Shown: in pieces, positions 35,353-43,184 of the stretch | How positions within the stretch are numbered: position 1 is the stretch's first letter | Layout of the letters: each line of letters opens with the position of its first letter | Assembly: GCA_031253545.1 (NCBI GenBank) | Contig: JAIRWH010000016.1 | Location: forward strand, 1-47,552 | Origin: Oscillospiraceae bacterium | GTDB lineage: Bacteria; Bacillota; Clostridia; Oscillospirales; UBA929 | DNA length: 47,552 nucleotides | Reading direction: 5' to 3' | Position numbers and translations under genes: made by a program | Notes under the pieces: generated by a model | The model's input: only the letters and a program-made list of their open reading frames with translations | What the model was told of the DNA's origin: nothing | Database searches by the model: none

Positions 35353-37200
35353 CTAATACCCAATACGCCCGTCCGAGCCGTCAAGGTTCATGGTATACGC
35401 CCTGCCGCTGCCGCCCTCAAAGCAAAAGAACCTGCCTGCGGCGATGCTGATGTCGTAATATTCGCCGCTTGCCACCTCCCTCTTGCCCGTGCCGTCGGCG
35501 TTCACGGCGCTGAGCGCGCCGAGGCTGTAATCGCAGTAATACACGGTGCCGCCCTCCGCGTTGACGTAACGCGTGTGGCCGCCGTCCAAAAGCCGCCTGT
35601 TCGTGCCGTCTGTGTCCATGGCATACAGTTTGTATCCGTCGCGCGCGTCCGCGTAAAATATGCTGCCGCCCGACACGACCATGTCCGCCACGCTGTCGCC
35701 GCCGAGCTTGCGCTTGTTTGAGCCGTCGAGGTTCATGGCGCGCGGGGTCAGGCCGTCGCCCGGATTGACGTAGTATATGGTATCGCCTTCCACGCAGAGA
35801 TACCATGACCTGTCGAGGTTTAGGAAGCGGCGCTCCGAGCCGTCGGGGTTCATGGCGTAGATTCTTTCGTTGTCATCGTAATTGACGTAATATATGCCGT
35901 TTTCAAGCACATTGATATACCAAGACGGGTCGTCGCATAGCTTCCGCCTGTTTTTGCCGTCGGTGTCAACGCAATACAGCCTGTTGCGGTCGCTGCGGTT
36001 TTGGTAATATATCACCCCGTCCATTACGTTGATATACCGCGCCTCGTCGCCGCACACCTCGCGCCTGTCCGTGCCGTCGAGCCTCATGGAGCAGAGTGTG
36101 CCGGAGGTATCGTCGTGGTAATAGAGCCTGCCGCCGTATTCGGCCACGATACCGCCGTTTGTGATATTGCCCGACGTGTTGCCGCGCCCGGCGGGCGGGG
36201 GCGGAGGGGCGGAGGGCGTGTGCGCATATTCGTTCAGTTCCTGCTTGTCCGAGCCGTCGAGCCTTATGGTATACAGCTTGCCGCCGTCGCTGTAATTGCG
36301 GTAATAAAGCCTGTCGTTTGCCACGTTAATAAACCGCGTCTCGTCGCCGCACAAAAGACGGCGGTTTGTGCCGTCGGCGTTCATGGAGTAGAGTTTGCCG
36401 CCGTCGCCGTAATTGACGTAGAACACCTTCCCGCCCGACGCGTTGACATAGTCCGAGTCGTCTTCGTTGAGCCGCCGCCGGGTGCCTCCGTTGACGCTCA
36501 TCGCATATATGCTGTTTCCCGCGAGCCGATTGGTGAAGAATATATCCTCGCCCTCCGAAACAAGGAATCCGGCCGTGAAACCGCGCTCTGCCTTGTTGTC
36601 GCCGCCGTCGAGGCTCATCACGTTGAGCAAGCCGCCGTCCGCGCCGCCTCCGAGGTAATATATTTTCTCGCCGCTGACACCGATAAAGCGCGAATCGGTG
36701 CCGGCAAGCATACGGTTGCCGCTGCCGTCCGCCCTAACGGTATACAGCATACCGCCTTTGCTGTCGTTGCGGTAATAGAGCCTGCCGCCCAGCGCGTTGA
36801 TATAGTACGAACGCGCGTCGTTGAGCGCGCGCCTGTTTTTGCCGTCGGTGCCGATGGCGTAGAGCCTGTTCCCGTCGCTGCCGTTGCTGTAATACACGGT
36901 GTCGCCTATCACGTTGATATACTGCGATATATCGTCGTTGAGCCTGCGCTTGTCGCCGCCGTCGATACTCATCGCCCAGAGTCTGTATCCGTCGCTCACA
37001 TTGCAGTAATAAAGCGTGTCGCCCTGGCTTGCCACAAGGCCGTAATTGGCTATATTGCCCGAAGAGTTGCCGCGCTCGTTGACCGGGGGTGACGGCGAGG
37101 GGGCGGGGCTTTCCGAAGGCGAAAGGCCGCAAGACACAAGAGTAAGCAGCAGCCCCGCCGCGAGGGCGAGGGCGAGAGAGGGCAGGCAACCTGCGCGCAC
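35353..37200 (-). CDS. Lipoprotein with two seven-repeat DUF5050-like beta-propellers
   Basis: Surface lipoprotein of 615 aa with lipobox LVSC (C24) and a Ser/Pro spacer. It is built of repeats of about 40 residues with the pattern (L/V/I)YYxNxxDGxxLYxMxxDGxxxRxLxxD, as in DUF5050/TolB-like propellers. I count seven repeats in about 44-325 and seven in about 339-615, joined by a proline-rich linker (APPPPPAG). Both halves open with near-identical phrases, RGNSSGNIANYGLVA and RGNTSGNITNGGIVA, so the gene arose by duplication of a whole propeller. The start is GTG 37200 with GGAGGTG eight bases upstream and a promoter at 37233-37261. The ligand is unknown. It is transcribed alone. Confidence 0.87.
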   Translation of the reverse strand: MRAGCLPSLALALAAGLLLTLVSCGLSPSESPAPSPSPPVNERGNSSGNIANYGLVASQGDTLYYCNVSDGYRLWAMSIDGGDKRRLNDDISQYINVIGDTVYYSNGSDGNRLYAIGTDGKNRRALNDARSYYINALGGRLYYRNDSKGGMLYTVRADGSGNRMLAGTDSRFIGVSGEKIYYLGGGADGGLLNVMSLDGGDNKAERGFTAGFLVSEGEDIFFTNRLAGNSIYAMSVNGGTRRRLNEDDSDYVNASGGKVFYVNYGDGGKLYSMNADGTNRRLLCGDETRFINVANDRLYYRNYSDGGKLYTIRLDGSDKQELNEYAHTPSAPPPPPAGRGNTSGNITNGGIVAEYGGRLYYHDDTSGTLCSMRLDGTDRREVCGDEARYINVMDGVIYYQNRSDRNRLYCVDTDGKNRRKLCDDPSWYINVLENGIYYVNYDDNERIYAMNPDGSERRFLNLDRSWYLCVEGDTIYYVNPGDGLTPRAMNLDGSNKRKLGGDSVADMVVSGGSIFYADARDGYKLYAMDTDGTNRRLLDGGHTRYVNAEGGTVYYCDYSLGALSAVNADGTGKREVASGEYYDISIAAGRFFCFEGGSGRAYTMNLDGSDGRIGY

Positions 37201-37232
37201 GGCAAACGCACCTCCTTGTGTTTGCTACGGGA

Positions 37233-37261
37233 ATTATAGCACAAAAAAAGCGCGGCGGCAA
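37233..37261 (-). promoter_or_regulatory. Sigma-A promoter for the propeller lipoprotein
   Basis: Minus strand TTGCCG (37256-37261), 17-bp spacer, perfect TATAAT (37233-37238). The -35 hexamer coincides exactly with the loop of the hairpin at 37246-37271. Confidence 0.75.
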
Positions 37262-37271
37262 CCGCGCTTTT
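37246..37271. terminator. Terminator-like hairpin overlapping the lipoprotein promoter
   Basis: AAAAGCGCGG (37246-37255) is perfectly complementary to CCGCGCTTTT (37262-37271) with a 6-nt loop. A seven-T run follows on the minus strand. It would stop antisense or upstream minus-strand transcription just before the lipoprotein promoter. Confidence 0.55.
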
Positions 37272-37342
37272 GGGGCCGCTCTGCGCGTTCGGAAAACGCG
37301 GCGGCAAGCCGGCGCAAGTCCGTGGGCGCATAAACGGAGTTA

Positions 37343-37435
37343 CCCGTGTCATATTTTCTCGGCAGTCACACGGGAGGTTTTGCTTGTTTCCCTCCGCCCT
37401 TCGGGAGGGAAACATCTTGGCGCAGCCTTCCCGTG
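37343..37435. promoter_or_regulatory. Switch-like nested inverted repeats upstream of the mccB-like operon
   Basis: CCCGTGT (37343-37349) can pair with ACACGGG (37368-37374), while the overlapping CACGGGA (37369-37375) can pair with TCCCGTG (37429-37435). Inside the second pairing is a perfect 10-bp hairpin, GTTTCCCTCC (37386-37395) with GGAGGGAAAC (37404-37413). I recognise no known riboswitch. The region lies before the best mccB promoter, so transcription through it is not established. Nothing else was seen in 37272-37492. Confidence 0.4.
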
Positions 37436-37492
37436 ATTTACGGCCGGGGCAATGCAAGAACGTGGCGCGGGCATCCCTGCCGCTATGCCCTA

Positions 37493-37521
37493 TTGACGCG
37501 AAAGCGGCTATCTGCTATATT
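37493..37521 (+). promoter_or_regulatory. Sigma-A promoter for the mccB-like operon
   Basis: TTGACG (37493-37498), 17-bp spacer, TATATT (37516-37521), followed after about 45 bp by the GTG start. The -10 box lies inside the dyad at 37515-37543. Confidence 0.75.
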
Positions 37522-37543
37522 CATACTGTACAGATGAATATAG
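37515..37543. promoter_or_regulatory. Operator-like 29-bp dyad over the promoter -10 and start site
   Basis: CTATATTCAT (37515-37524) and ATGAATATAG (37534-37543) are exact inverted repeats around ACTGTACAG, whose last eight bases are themselves a palindrome. The AT-rich dyad stands out in this GC-rich genome and covers -10 to the start of transcription, as expected of a repressor site. The regulator is not in the window; a sulfur regulator of the CymR type is a possibility but the match to its site is not clear. Confidence 0.6.
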
Positions 37544-37566
37544 TATAATAAGGAGGATGAGCACGC

Positions 37567-38733
37567 GTGAGAGCATACAGACACTTCGGTTCCGCGCTGA
37601 TACACGGCGGCATATACGGCGACGGGGCCACGGGGGCGGTGAACACGCCCATATACCAAACCTCCACGTTTATGCAGGAAGGTTTGGGCAAGCACAAAGG
37701 CTACGAGTATTCGCGCACGGGCAACCCCACCCGCGCGGCGTTGGAATCGCTCATTGCCGAGTTGGAGGGCGGCGCGGCGGGGTTTGCCTTCGCTTCGGGC
37801 ATGGCGGCCGTCACGGCTGTGCTCGCTCTTTTCAACGCCGGCGAGCGCGTTATCGTGACGAGCAACGTCTACGGCGGCACATACCGCGTATTGGATAAAA
37901 TCTTTCGCCGCTTCGGCCTGACATACACCCTCGCGGATACGTCCGACCTTGCCGCCTTGGAGGATGCAATCACAAGCGACGTGAGGGCGGTGATGGTGGA
38001 AAGCCCCGCGAATCCCCTGCTCACCGTCACCGACATCGCCGCCGTTTCGCGCCTGTGCAAACGGCGCGGGCTTTGCCTGATTGTGGACAACACGTTCATG
38101 ACACCGTATTTTCAGCGACCCATCGAGCTTGGCGCGGACATCGCGCTCCACAGCGCCACAAAGTACCTCGGCGGCCATAGCGACATCATAGCGGGTTTGG
38201 TGGCGGCGCGCGACGCGGAGCTTGCCGAGCGGCTCCATTTCATACAAAACGCCACCGGCGGCATATTGCAGCCGTTTGACTCTTTTCTGCTTATACGGAG
38301 CATAAAGACGCTCGGAGTGCGCATGGAGCGCCACGCGGAAAACGCCGTCGCCGCCGTGGATTTTCTGCGGGCGCACCGCGCCGTGGACAAGGTGTATTAC
38401 CCCGGGCTGCCCCAGGCTCCGGGTTACGAAATAAACAAGCGCCAAGCGGGCTGCGGCGGGGCGATGATAGCCTTTGAGCTTGCCGCAGACAGAGCCCTGC
38501 GCGTGTTTTTCGAATCGCTGCGCCTTGTGGCCTTGGCCGAGAGCCTCGGCGGCGTGGAGTCGCTTGTATGCCACCCGGCAAGCATGACCCACGCCTCTAT
38601 GCCGGAGGAGATACGCGAGAAGGTGGGCATTAGCGATAGGCTTGTAAGGCTGTCTGTGGGGATAGAGGACATACGGGATATTTTAGACGACATAGGGCAG
38701 GCTTTGGATAGGAGTGGGGTGAGCGCCTCATGA
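37567..38733 (+). CDS. Cystathionine gamma-lyase/synthase family PLP enzyme
   Basis: Cys/Met-metabolism PLP enzyme of 388 aa. The PLP lysine is K199 in HSATKYLGGHSD. YEYSRTGNPTR and FASGMAAVTA supply cofactor contacts, and VESPANPLL and LIVDNTFMTP are also typical. Sequence alone cannot separate gamma-lyase (MccB) from gamma-synthase (MetB), but the overlapping downstream gene resembles MccA, so the reverse transsulfuration route from homocysteine to cysteine is favoured. The start is GTG 37567 with AGGAGG ten bases upstream; the ATG at 37557 is in another frame. Transcription starts from the dyad-covered promoter at 37493-37521. Confidence 0.9.
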   Translation: MRAYRHFGSALIHGGIYGDGATGAVNTPIYQTSTFMQEGLGKHKGYEYSRTGNPTRAALESLIAELEGGAAGFAFASGMAAVTAVLALFNAGERVIVTSNVYGGTYRVLDKIFRRFGLTYTLADTSDLAALEDAITSDVRAVMVESPANPLLTVTDIAAVSRLCKRRGLCLIVDNTFMTPYFQRPIELGADIALHSATKYLGGHSDIIAGLVAARDAELAERLHFIQNATGGILQPFDSFLLIRSIKTLGVRMERHAENAVAAVDFLRAHRAVDKVYYPGLPQAPGYEINKRQAGCGGAMIAFELAADRALRVFFESLRLVALAESLGGVESLVCHPASMTHASMPEEIREKVGISDRLVRLSVGIEDIRDILDDIGQALDRSGVSAS

Positions 38734-39641
38734 GCCGCTACGAATCCATGAAAGAGCTTGTCGGCCGGACACCGTTGGTGAGGTTGGGCGGTATGGGCTT
38801 GCCGCCGCGACTCAACGTATACGCCAAATTGGAGCTGTATAACCCCTCCGGCAGCGTGAAAGACAGGATAGGCTTATATATGTTGGATGAGGCCGAGCGC
38901 GTCGGTCGCCTGAAGCCGGGCGGTGCCGTGGTGGAGGCCACCGCGGGCAACACGGGTCTCGGCATAGCGTTTGCCGCCCTTGGGCGCGGCTACCGCGTTA
39001 TCTTCGTTGTGCCCACAAAGTTTTCTTCGGAAAAACAGACGTTGCTGCGCGCCTTGGGGGCGGAAGTTATCAACACGCCGAGGGAGGGCGGCATGGCCAA
39101 AGCCGCCGAGGAAGCGGAGAAGCTGCGAAGCGAGATTGACGGCGCGATAACCTTGGAGCAGTTTAAGAACATGAGCAACCCGCTTGCCCATTATGAGCAA
39201 ACGGGGCCGGAGATATACGGGGACATGGGCGGCAAGATAGATTATATAGTGGCGGGTGCCGGCAGCGGCGGCACTTTTACGGGCGTGTTGAGGTATCTGA
39301 AAGAGCGAAACCCCGCGATAAAGGGCATATTGGCCGACCCCGTGGGCTCGACCATGGGCGGCGGCGAGTGCGGCAGCTATGAGATTGAGGGTATCGGCAA
39401 CGACTTTATAGCCGACACGATGGACATGGCGTTGGTGGATGGCGTAATAAAGGTCACGGACGCGGAGGCGTTTGGCGAGGCGCGCGCGCTCGCAAGGCGC
39501 GAGGGCATATTTGCGGGCTCGTCTTCGGGGGCGGCTATGGCCGCCGTGAGGAAACTCGCCGCCACCGTGACGGAAGGCAATATCGTTACCCTATTCCCCG
39601 ACAGGGGTGACCGCTATTTCAGCAAGGGGCTGTACGGCTGA
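38730..39641 (+). CDS. Cysteine synthase/cystathionine beta-synthase family protein (MccA-like)
   Basis: Fold-type II PLP enzyme of 303 aa. The cofactor lysine is K44 in SGSVKDR, and the substrate loop is EATAGNTG rather than the EPTSGNTG of most CysK proteins. VVPTKFSSEKQ and the glycine-rich phosphate loop GAGSGGTFTG follow. EATAGNTG with KFSxEKQ is what I recall from B. subtilis YrhA/MccA, which condenses O-acetylserine (or serine) with homocysteine. The ATG overlaps the upstream stop by four bases. A small hairpin at 39659-39682 separates it from convergent holA. Confidence 0.88.
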   Translation: MSRYESMKELVGRTPLVRLGGMGLPPRLNVYAKLELYNPSGSVKDRIGLYMLDEAERVGRLKPGGAVVEATAGNTGLGIAFAALGRGYRVIFVVPTKFSSEKQTLLRALGAEVINTPREGGMAKAAEEAEKLRSEIDGAITLEQFKNMSNPLAHYEQTGPEIYGDMGGKIDYIVAGAGSGGTFTGVLRYLKERNPAIKGILADPVGSTMGGGECGSYEIEGIGNDFIADTMDMALVDGVIKVTDAEAFGEARALARREGIFAGSSSGAAMAAVRKLAATVTEGNIVTLFPDRGDRYFSKGLYG

Positions 39642-39658
39642 CGTGTGTTGAACCATAT

Positions 39659-39682
39659 GGCGCGGGCTATGGCGGCCGCGCC
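39659..39682. terminator. Short hairpin between convergent mccA-like and holA genes
   Basis: GGCGCGG (39659-39665) and CCGCGCC (39676-39682) pair perfectly around a 10-nt loop in the 42-bp gap between two convergent stops. There is no T tract, so function as a bidirectional terminator is tentative. Confidence 0.35.
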
Positions 39683-39683
39683 C

Positions 39684-40703
39684 CTAAGTTGCCTGCGCCG
39701 TGAAGAGCCTTCCCAATAGGTATTCGAGCGCCACAAGGCGGGCGACGCCTTGTGAGCGCAGGTCTTTGGTCGCCTCATAGCAGCAGCCGAGCGCGAAACG
39801 GAACCACGGCAGTTTGCGGGCGCGAGCCGCTTCGTATGTCACCTTCGCCTGATATGGATGCCTCATGCCGCAGATTTCCATCAGCTGCGACTGCGGCTTG
39901 TTGTTATCTATAAGCAAACGGGCGGCGTATAGCCTGAGAAGCTGATATGTCATGGCCGCCATTATGCGTTCAACCGGCTCCCCGCCGGGCGCCGTCAGTT
40001 CGGCGAGCGCGTCCGCGGCGGCGGCGCGGCGGTTGGCGCTCACGGCGTTTACGAAGTCGGATACTTTCACGGCGCTCGCGGGTTCCGCGGCGGCGCGTAT
40101 ATCATCCGGCGTAATGGCCTCGCCTTGCGCGTAGGCGGCGATTTTCGAGATTTCGTTTTTGAGGTTTTGCATATCATAACCGCAGACATAGATAAGCCGT
40201 TCGGCTTCCGGTGCCCGCAACTTTTTGCCTAACGCGGCAAAGCGTCTGACCGCCCACTTTTCCAGTTTATCCTGCTTCTGTGTGGCAAACTCCACCGCCA
40301 TGCCGTGCTTCTCGCAGAGCGCGGTGAGTTTGCATGGCTTGTATTCCAAGGCGCAATACTGGAATATCAGGCACACGCTCTCCGGCAAGGCTTCAAGCAG
40401 CGCGGCGAGCTTTTTATCTGCGCCGTCCGATATCTTGTGCAGGTCATAGTCCGTGACGACGACGAGCCTCCGCGCTCCGAGCACCGGCACAGCCTCTACG
40501 GCGTTGTGCAACGCCGTGAAAGCGAGGTTTTTGCCGTCGAGCGTATCGAGGTTAAATCCCGCCGAGCCTTCTTCCACCACGGCCTTCTTAATCTGCGACA
40601 CAAAACTCTCGCGCAAGTAGCTTTCATCGCCGTAAAACAGGTAGAGTTTTCCGACGATGCCCGCGCCAAGCTGTTTTTGCAGTTTCTCGAAGCCATCCGC
40701 CAT
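39684..40703 (-). CDS. holA: DNA polymerase III delta subunit
   Basis: Clamp-loader delta subunit of 339 aa. It opens with YLFYGDESYLRESFVSQIKKAV, here seen as the typical FYGDE(E/S)YL motif near the N terminus, and has an AAA+-like domain without Walker motifs. The middle contains CGYDMQNLKNEISKIAAYA, and the C-terminal helical collar (about 210-335) is complete. Delta contacts the beta clamp and opens it during loading. It follows comEC by 13 bp on the same strand; comEC-holA is a common neighbour pair in Firmicutes. AGGAGGG precedes the ATG. Confidence 0.93.
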   Translation of the reverse strand: MADGFEKLQKQLGAGIVGKLYLFYGDESYLRESFVSQIKKAVVEEGSAGFNLDTLDGKNLAFTALHNAVEAVPVLGARRLVVVTDYDLHKISDGADKKLAALLEALPESVCLIFQYCALEYKPCKLTALCEKHGMAVEFATQKQDKLEKWAVRRFAALGKKLRAPEAERLIYVCGYDMQNLKNEISKIAAYAQGEAITPDDIRAAAEPASAVKVSDFVNAVSANRRAAAADALAELTAPGGEPVERIMAAMTYQLLRLYAARLLIDNNKPQSQLMEICGMRHPYQAKVTYEAARARKLPWFRFALGCCYEATKDLRSQGVARLVALEYLLGRLFTAQAT

Positions 40704-40716
40704 GTGAGCGCCCTCC

Positions 40717-42609
40717 TCAATAGACCTTCATTGACATTTTACCGCTCTCGGCGGTGCTGTACAGCTCGATGCCGCGTAAAGCGAGCCTTTGCCGCAGTTG
40801 CGGCGAGGCGGGCTTATCGGAAGATACCGCCACCGCTTGCGGCCGTATGGCATCGAGCAGTTCCTCGCAGACCGCGTCGCCGCCGCCGTGCCTTCCGGCA
40901 ATGAGCGCGCCGCCGCGCGGGAGCGCGAACGCGCGCGTCAGATAGCGCTCTCCGGCGGCGCTTGCCGGACCCGTGACAAGGCAGGAAAAACCGCCGTATT
41001 GTATCAGCACCGTCAGGCCGTGGTCTTTGCCCGCCCACTCCACGGGGATTACGGTGAGCCGCGCCGCGCCCACGGCGATAACGCGCTCTTGCGGGGAATA
41101 GACCACTTCGCGGCAATTAAGCCTGCGCGTCAATGTGTATAGCCCCGAAGTCCTCGCGTTTTCCGTGCCCGTCAGTATCACGGCGTTGATATTTCTCACG
41201 CCCGCGCTTTGCAGAAACTTCACGGCCGTGTCGCCCGCGCGGTAACCTCCGCAGTCAATGACCGCCGCCTCGCCTTTTGAGCGCACCACCACGCATTGAC
41301 CCTGCCCCACGTTCAACACGTCCACCGCCAGCGGCAGAGCGCGGTTTTGCCACACGGTTATGCCGAGCATCAAGACGAAAGCGCCCGCCGCCAACCCTGC
41401 GGGCAGTTTCCATTTGGGCTTGAAAGCAAGGCACAGCAAGAATATAACATAGGTGAACGCGAGCCACGCCACAAGGTATATTTGCGAGGTATACAGCACG
41501 GCGTAGGGTATATCGGCGAGCAGACGCATTGCCCAAAACAGGAACCGCAACAGCAAGGTCAGCGCTTTGGCGAGAGGGGTGATAAACAGCGTAAAGGGTG
41601 AGAGCAGGAAGCATATGTTGATTATCGGCAGCAGCAAGAGATTGGCAAGCGGCGAAACGAGCGACACGCCCCCGAAACTGTAAGCGACGATGGGTGTGGA
41701 AAACACGAGCGGCGAGAGCGTTTGCGCGAACTTTCCGCCTTTGCGAAACAGGCAAAGCCCCAATGTGGAGGAAAAGGAGAGCTGAAAGCTCAGGTCGCGC
41801 GCGGCGTAGGGTTGAAAGAGCAAGATTAGCGCGCCGGCAACGAGTAGCGCGCGCAGGGGGCGGTATTCCCTGCCCATGACGGGTGAGGCGAGCGATAGCG
41901 TGAGCATGATGGCCGAGCGTATGGCGGACACGGGGAAACCCGCCATGGCCACATAGAGAAGTATGGCGGGCAGCGTGAGCGCCAAGGCGAGCTTTCTGTT
42001 GCGCGCGAAGAAGGTGATGAAACCCGCGAGCATTACCACATGCAGACCCGACACAGACGCTATATGCGTCAGCCCCGTGGCGTAGAGGTCAAAATACAGC
42101 GCGTTTGGAAAGTCGCGGGTGTTGCCCGTGAGGAGCCCGTCTAAGAACGCCGCCTGCGTTGAGGGGAATAAGAGGCGCAGCCGATTGCGCAAACGCTCCG
42201 CCATGACCGCGGGGAGATAGCGCCACGGTGTCTTTTCCGGCAAGATGGTGTCAATGGCCCCTGTTTGCGTGAGCGTGAGGTGTATGCCGTCTCTGACGTA
42301 TCCGGCTTTGACAAGAAACTCCCCGCGCAAGACCGTGCCCGGAGGCAGCAACATATCCTCGCTTTGCGATAGGTATACCCTCGCCTTTGTGCCGAGCGCA
42401 CGCGCCGAGAGGGCGTAGTCGGTCACGGTCACGGTAAGCTCCGCGCGTTTGCCGTCGAGCGCGTAGGCATCTTTGAGGAAGAGCTGCCCGCAGAGCCATT
42501 GCCAAGGCCACAGGAGCGCCGCCGCCGCTAAGGCGGGCAGGAGGCGACGCAATATAAGCCGTGCTGTTTCCCGTCTGTTACCCTGCATGTCAAGCGAGCC
42601 TCGAACCAC
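40717..42609 (-). CDS. comEC: ComEC/Rec2-family DNA uptake channel with a degenerate nuclease domain
   Basis: Polytopic protein of 630 aa. A DUF4131-like OB-fold region (about 30-130) precedes the competence domain with TRDFPNALYFDLYATGLTHIASVSGLHVVM, here noted by its core GLTHIASVSGLHV, and about nine membrane segments. The C-terminal metallo-beta-lactamase-like domain (about 430-630) starts DVLNVGQGQCVVV, but HxHxDH is replaced by LTGTENARTS, LTGD by VTGPAS, HHGS by RHGG, and the GHP motif is missing. Every metal ligand is thus lost, so strand degradation by this domain is not expected. The start is GTG 42609 with AAGGAGGG ten bases upstream; ATG 42588 is an alternative. Confidence 0.88.
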   Translation of the reverse strand: MVRGSLDMQGNRRETARLILRRLLPALAAAALLWPWQWLCGQLFLKDAYALDGKRAELTVTVTDYALSARALGTKARVYLSQSEDMLLPPGTVLRGEFLVKAGYVRDGIHLTLTQTGAIDTILPEKTPWRYLPAVMAERLRNRLRLLFPSTQAAFLDGLLTGNTRDFPNALYFDLYATGLTHIASVSGLHVVMLAGFITFFARNRKLALALTLPAILLYVAMAGFPVSAIRSAIMLTLSLASPVMGREYRPLRALLVAGALILLFQPYAARDLSFQLSFSSTLGLCLFRKGGKFAQTLSPLVFSTPIVAYSFGGVSLVSPLANLLLLPIINICFLLSPFTLFITPLAKALTLLLRFLFWAMRLLADIPYAVLYTSQIYLVAWLAFTYVIFLLCLAFKPKWKLPAGLAAGAFVLMLGITVWQNRALPLAVDVLNVGQGQCVVVRSKGEAAVIDCGGYRAGDTAVKFLQSAGVRNINAVILTGTENARTSGLYTLTRRLNCREVVYSPQERVIAVGAARLTVIPVEWAGKDHGLTVLIQYGGFSCLVTGPASAAGERYLTRAFALPRGGALIAGRHGGGDAVCEELLDAIRPQAVAVSSDKPASPQLRQRLALRGIELYSTAESGKMSMKVY

Positions 42610-42706
42610 GGGGCGCGCACCCTCCTTGCTCGAATATTCCGGGGGTGTGCCGCAATATCTTCATCCCGGCGCGTTTCACTCATATGTTCCACACTCCGCC
42701 GGTCGG

Positions 42707-42736
42707 ATTATACCACACCCACGCCGCGCCCGGCAA
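42707..42736 (-). promoter_or_regulatory. Sigma-A promoter for comEC-holA
   Basis: Minus strand TTGCCG (42731-42736), 18-bp spacer, perfect TATAAT (42707-42712), about 95 bp upstream of the comEC GTG. The -35 hexamer is the same as that of the lipoprotein promoter at 37256-37261. Confidence 0.7.
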
Positions 42737-42760
42737 GTGGCCGGCGTTGTTGCTACGAGC

Positions 42761-43000
42761 TCAGCTTAAAACCTTCCACAAGAGTTCTACCGCGTCGTCG
42801 TATTCGTATTTTTTAAGCGCCGCCGCCGCGCCGTCTATCAGGTCGTTTATCTCCGTGCCGTAATCGTAGGCGCGTAAAAGAGCGATAACCTCCAATCCCG
42901 TGTCGGCATCGTAGTTTTCCACGGCTTCCAACGCCTCGCGCGCGGCTTTTCGCAGCTTCGCGACATCGCCGGGTGTCCTGCTCGGCGCGGAGACACCGCC
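42761..43000 (-). pseudogene. C-terminal remnant of a signalling protein (helical Asp/Ala-rich tail)
   Basis: The last 65-80 residues of this frame (VAKLRKAAREALEAVENYDADTG, here cited only by ALEAVENYDAD, then ALKKYEYDDAVELLW) resemble the helical tails found at the end of hybrid sensor kinases and response-regulator proteins, where two similar helix pairs end in xYDYDxA. Upstream of about 43000 the frame becomes incoherent and overlaps the plus-strand promoter at 43002-43030. No start codon has a ribosome binding site. I read it as a leftover 3' end of a lost gene, though a short free-standing protein cannot be excluded. Confidence 0.4.
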
Positions 43001-43001
43001 G

Positions 43002-43030
43002 TTGACACGCGGAGCGGCTTGTGGTAGTAT
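43002..43030 (+). promoter_or_regulatory. Sigma-A promoter for the AT-rich membrane protein gene
   Basis: Perfect TTGACA (43002-43007), 17-bp spacer, TAGTAT (43025-43030). It gives a leader of about 150 nt before the ATG at 43185. Confidence 0.55.
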
Positions 43031-43184
43031 AAATGCACGCCTTGTCGTTTTTGCGGCGCACGGCAAGGAGCGAACGGGAGAAGGGTAGGGTTTTGCTTCA
43101 CGCAGAGAATGGCGCTTTTTATTCTCCCATGTCAGCTGAAATGAGCGGGGGAAACGCGGATGTATCGGAAGGAGCATGGACGGT

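Noticed and set aside
37272-37492. SAM riboswitch or T-box upstream of the mccB-like gene
   Set aside because: Conserved elements of neither are visible, and the best promoter lies downstream of the structured region.
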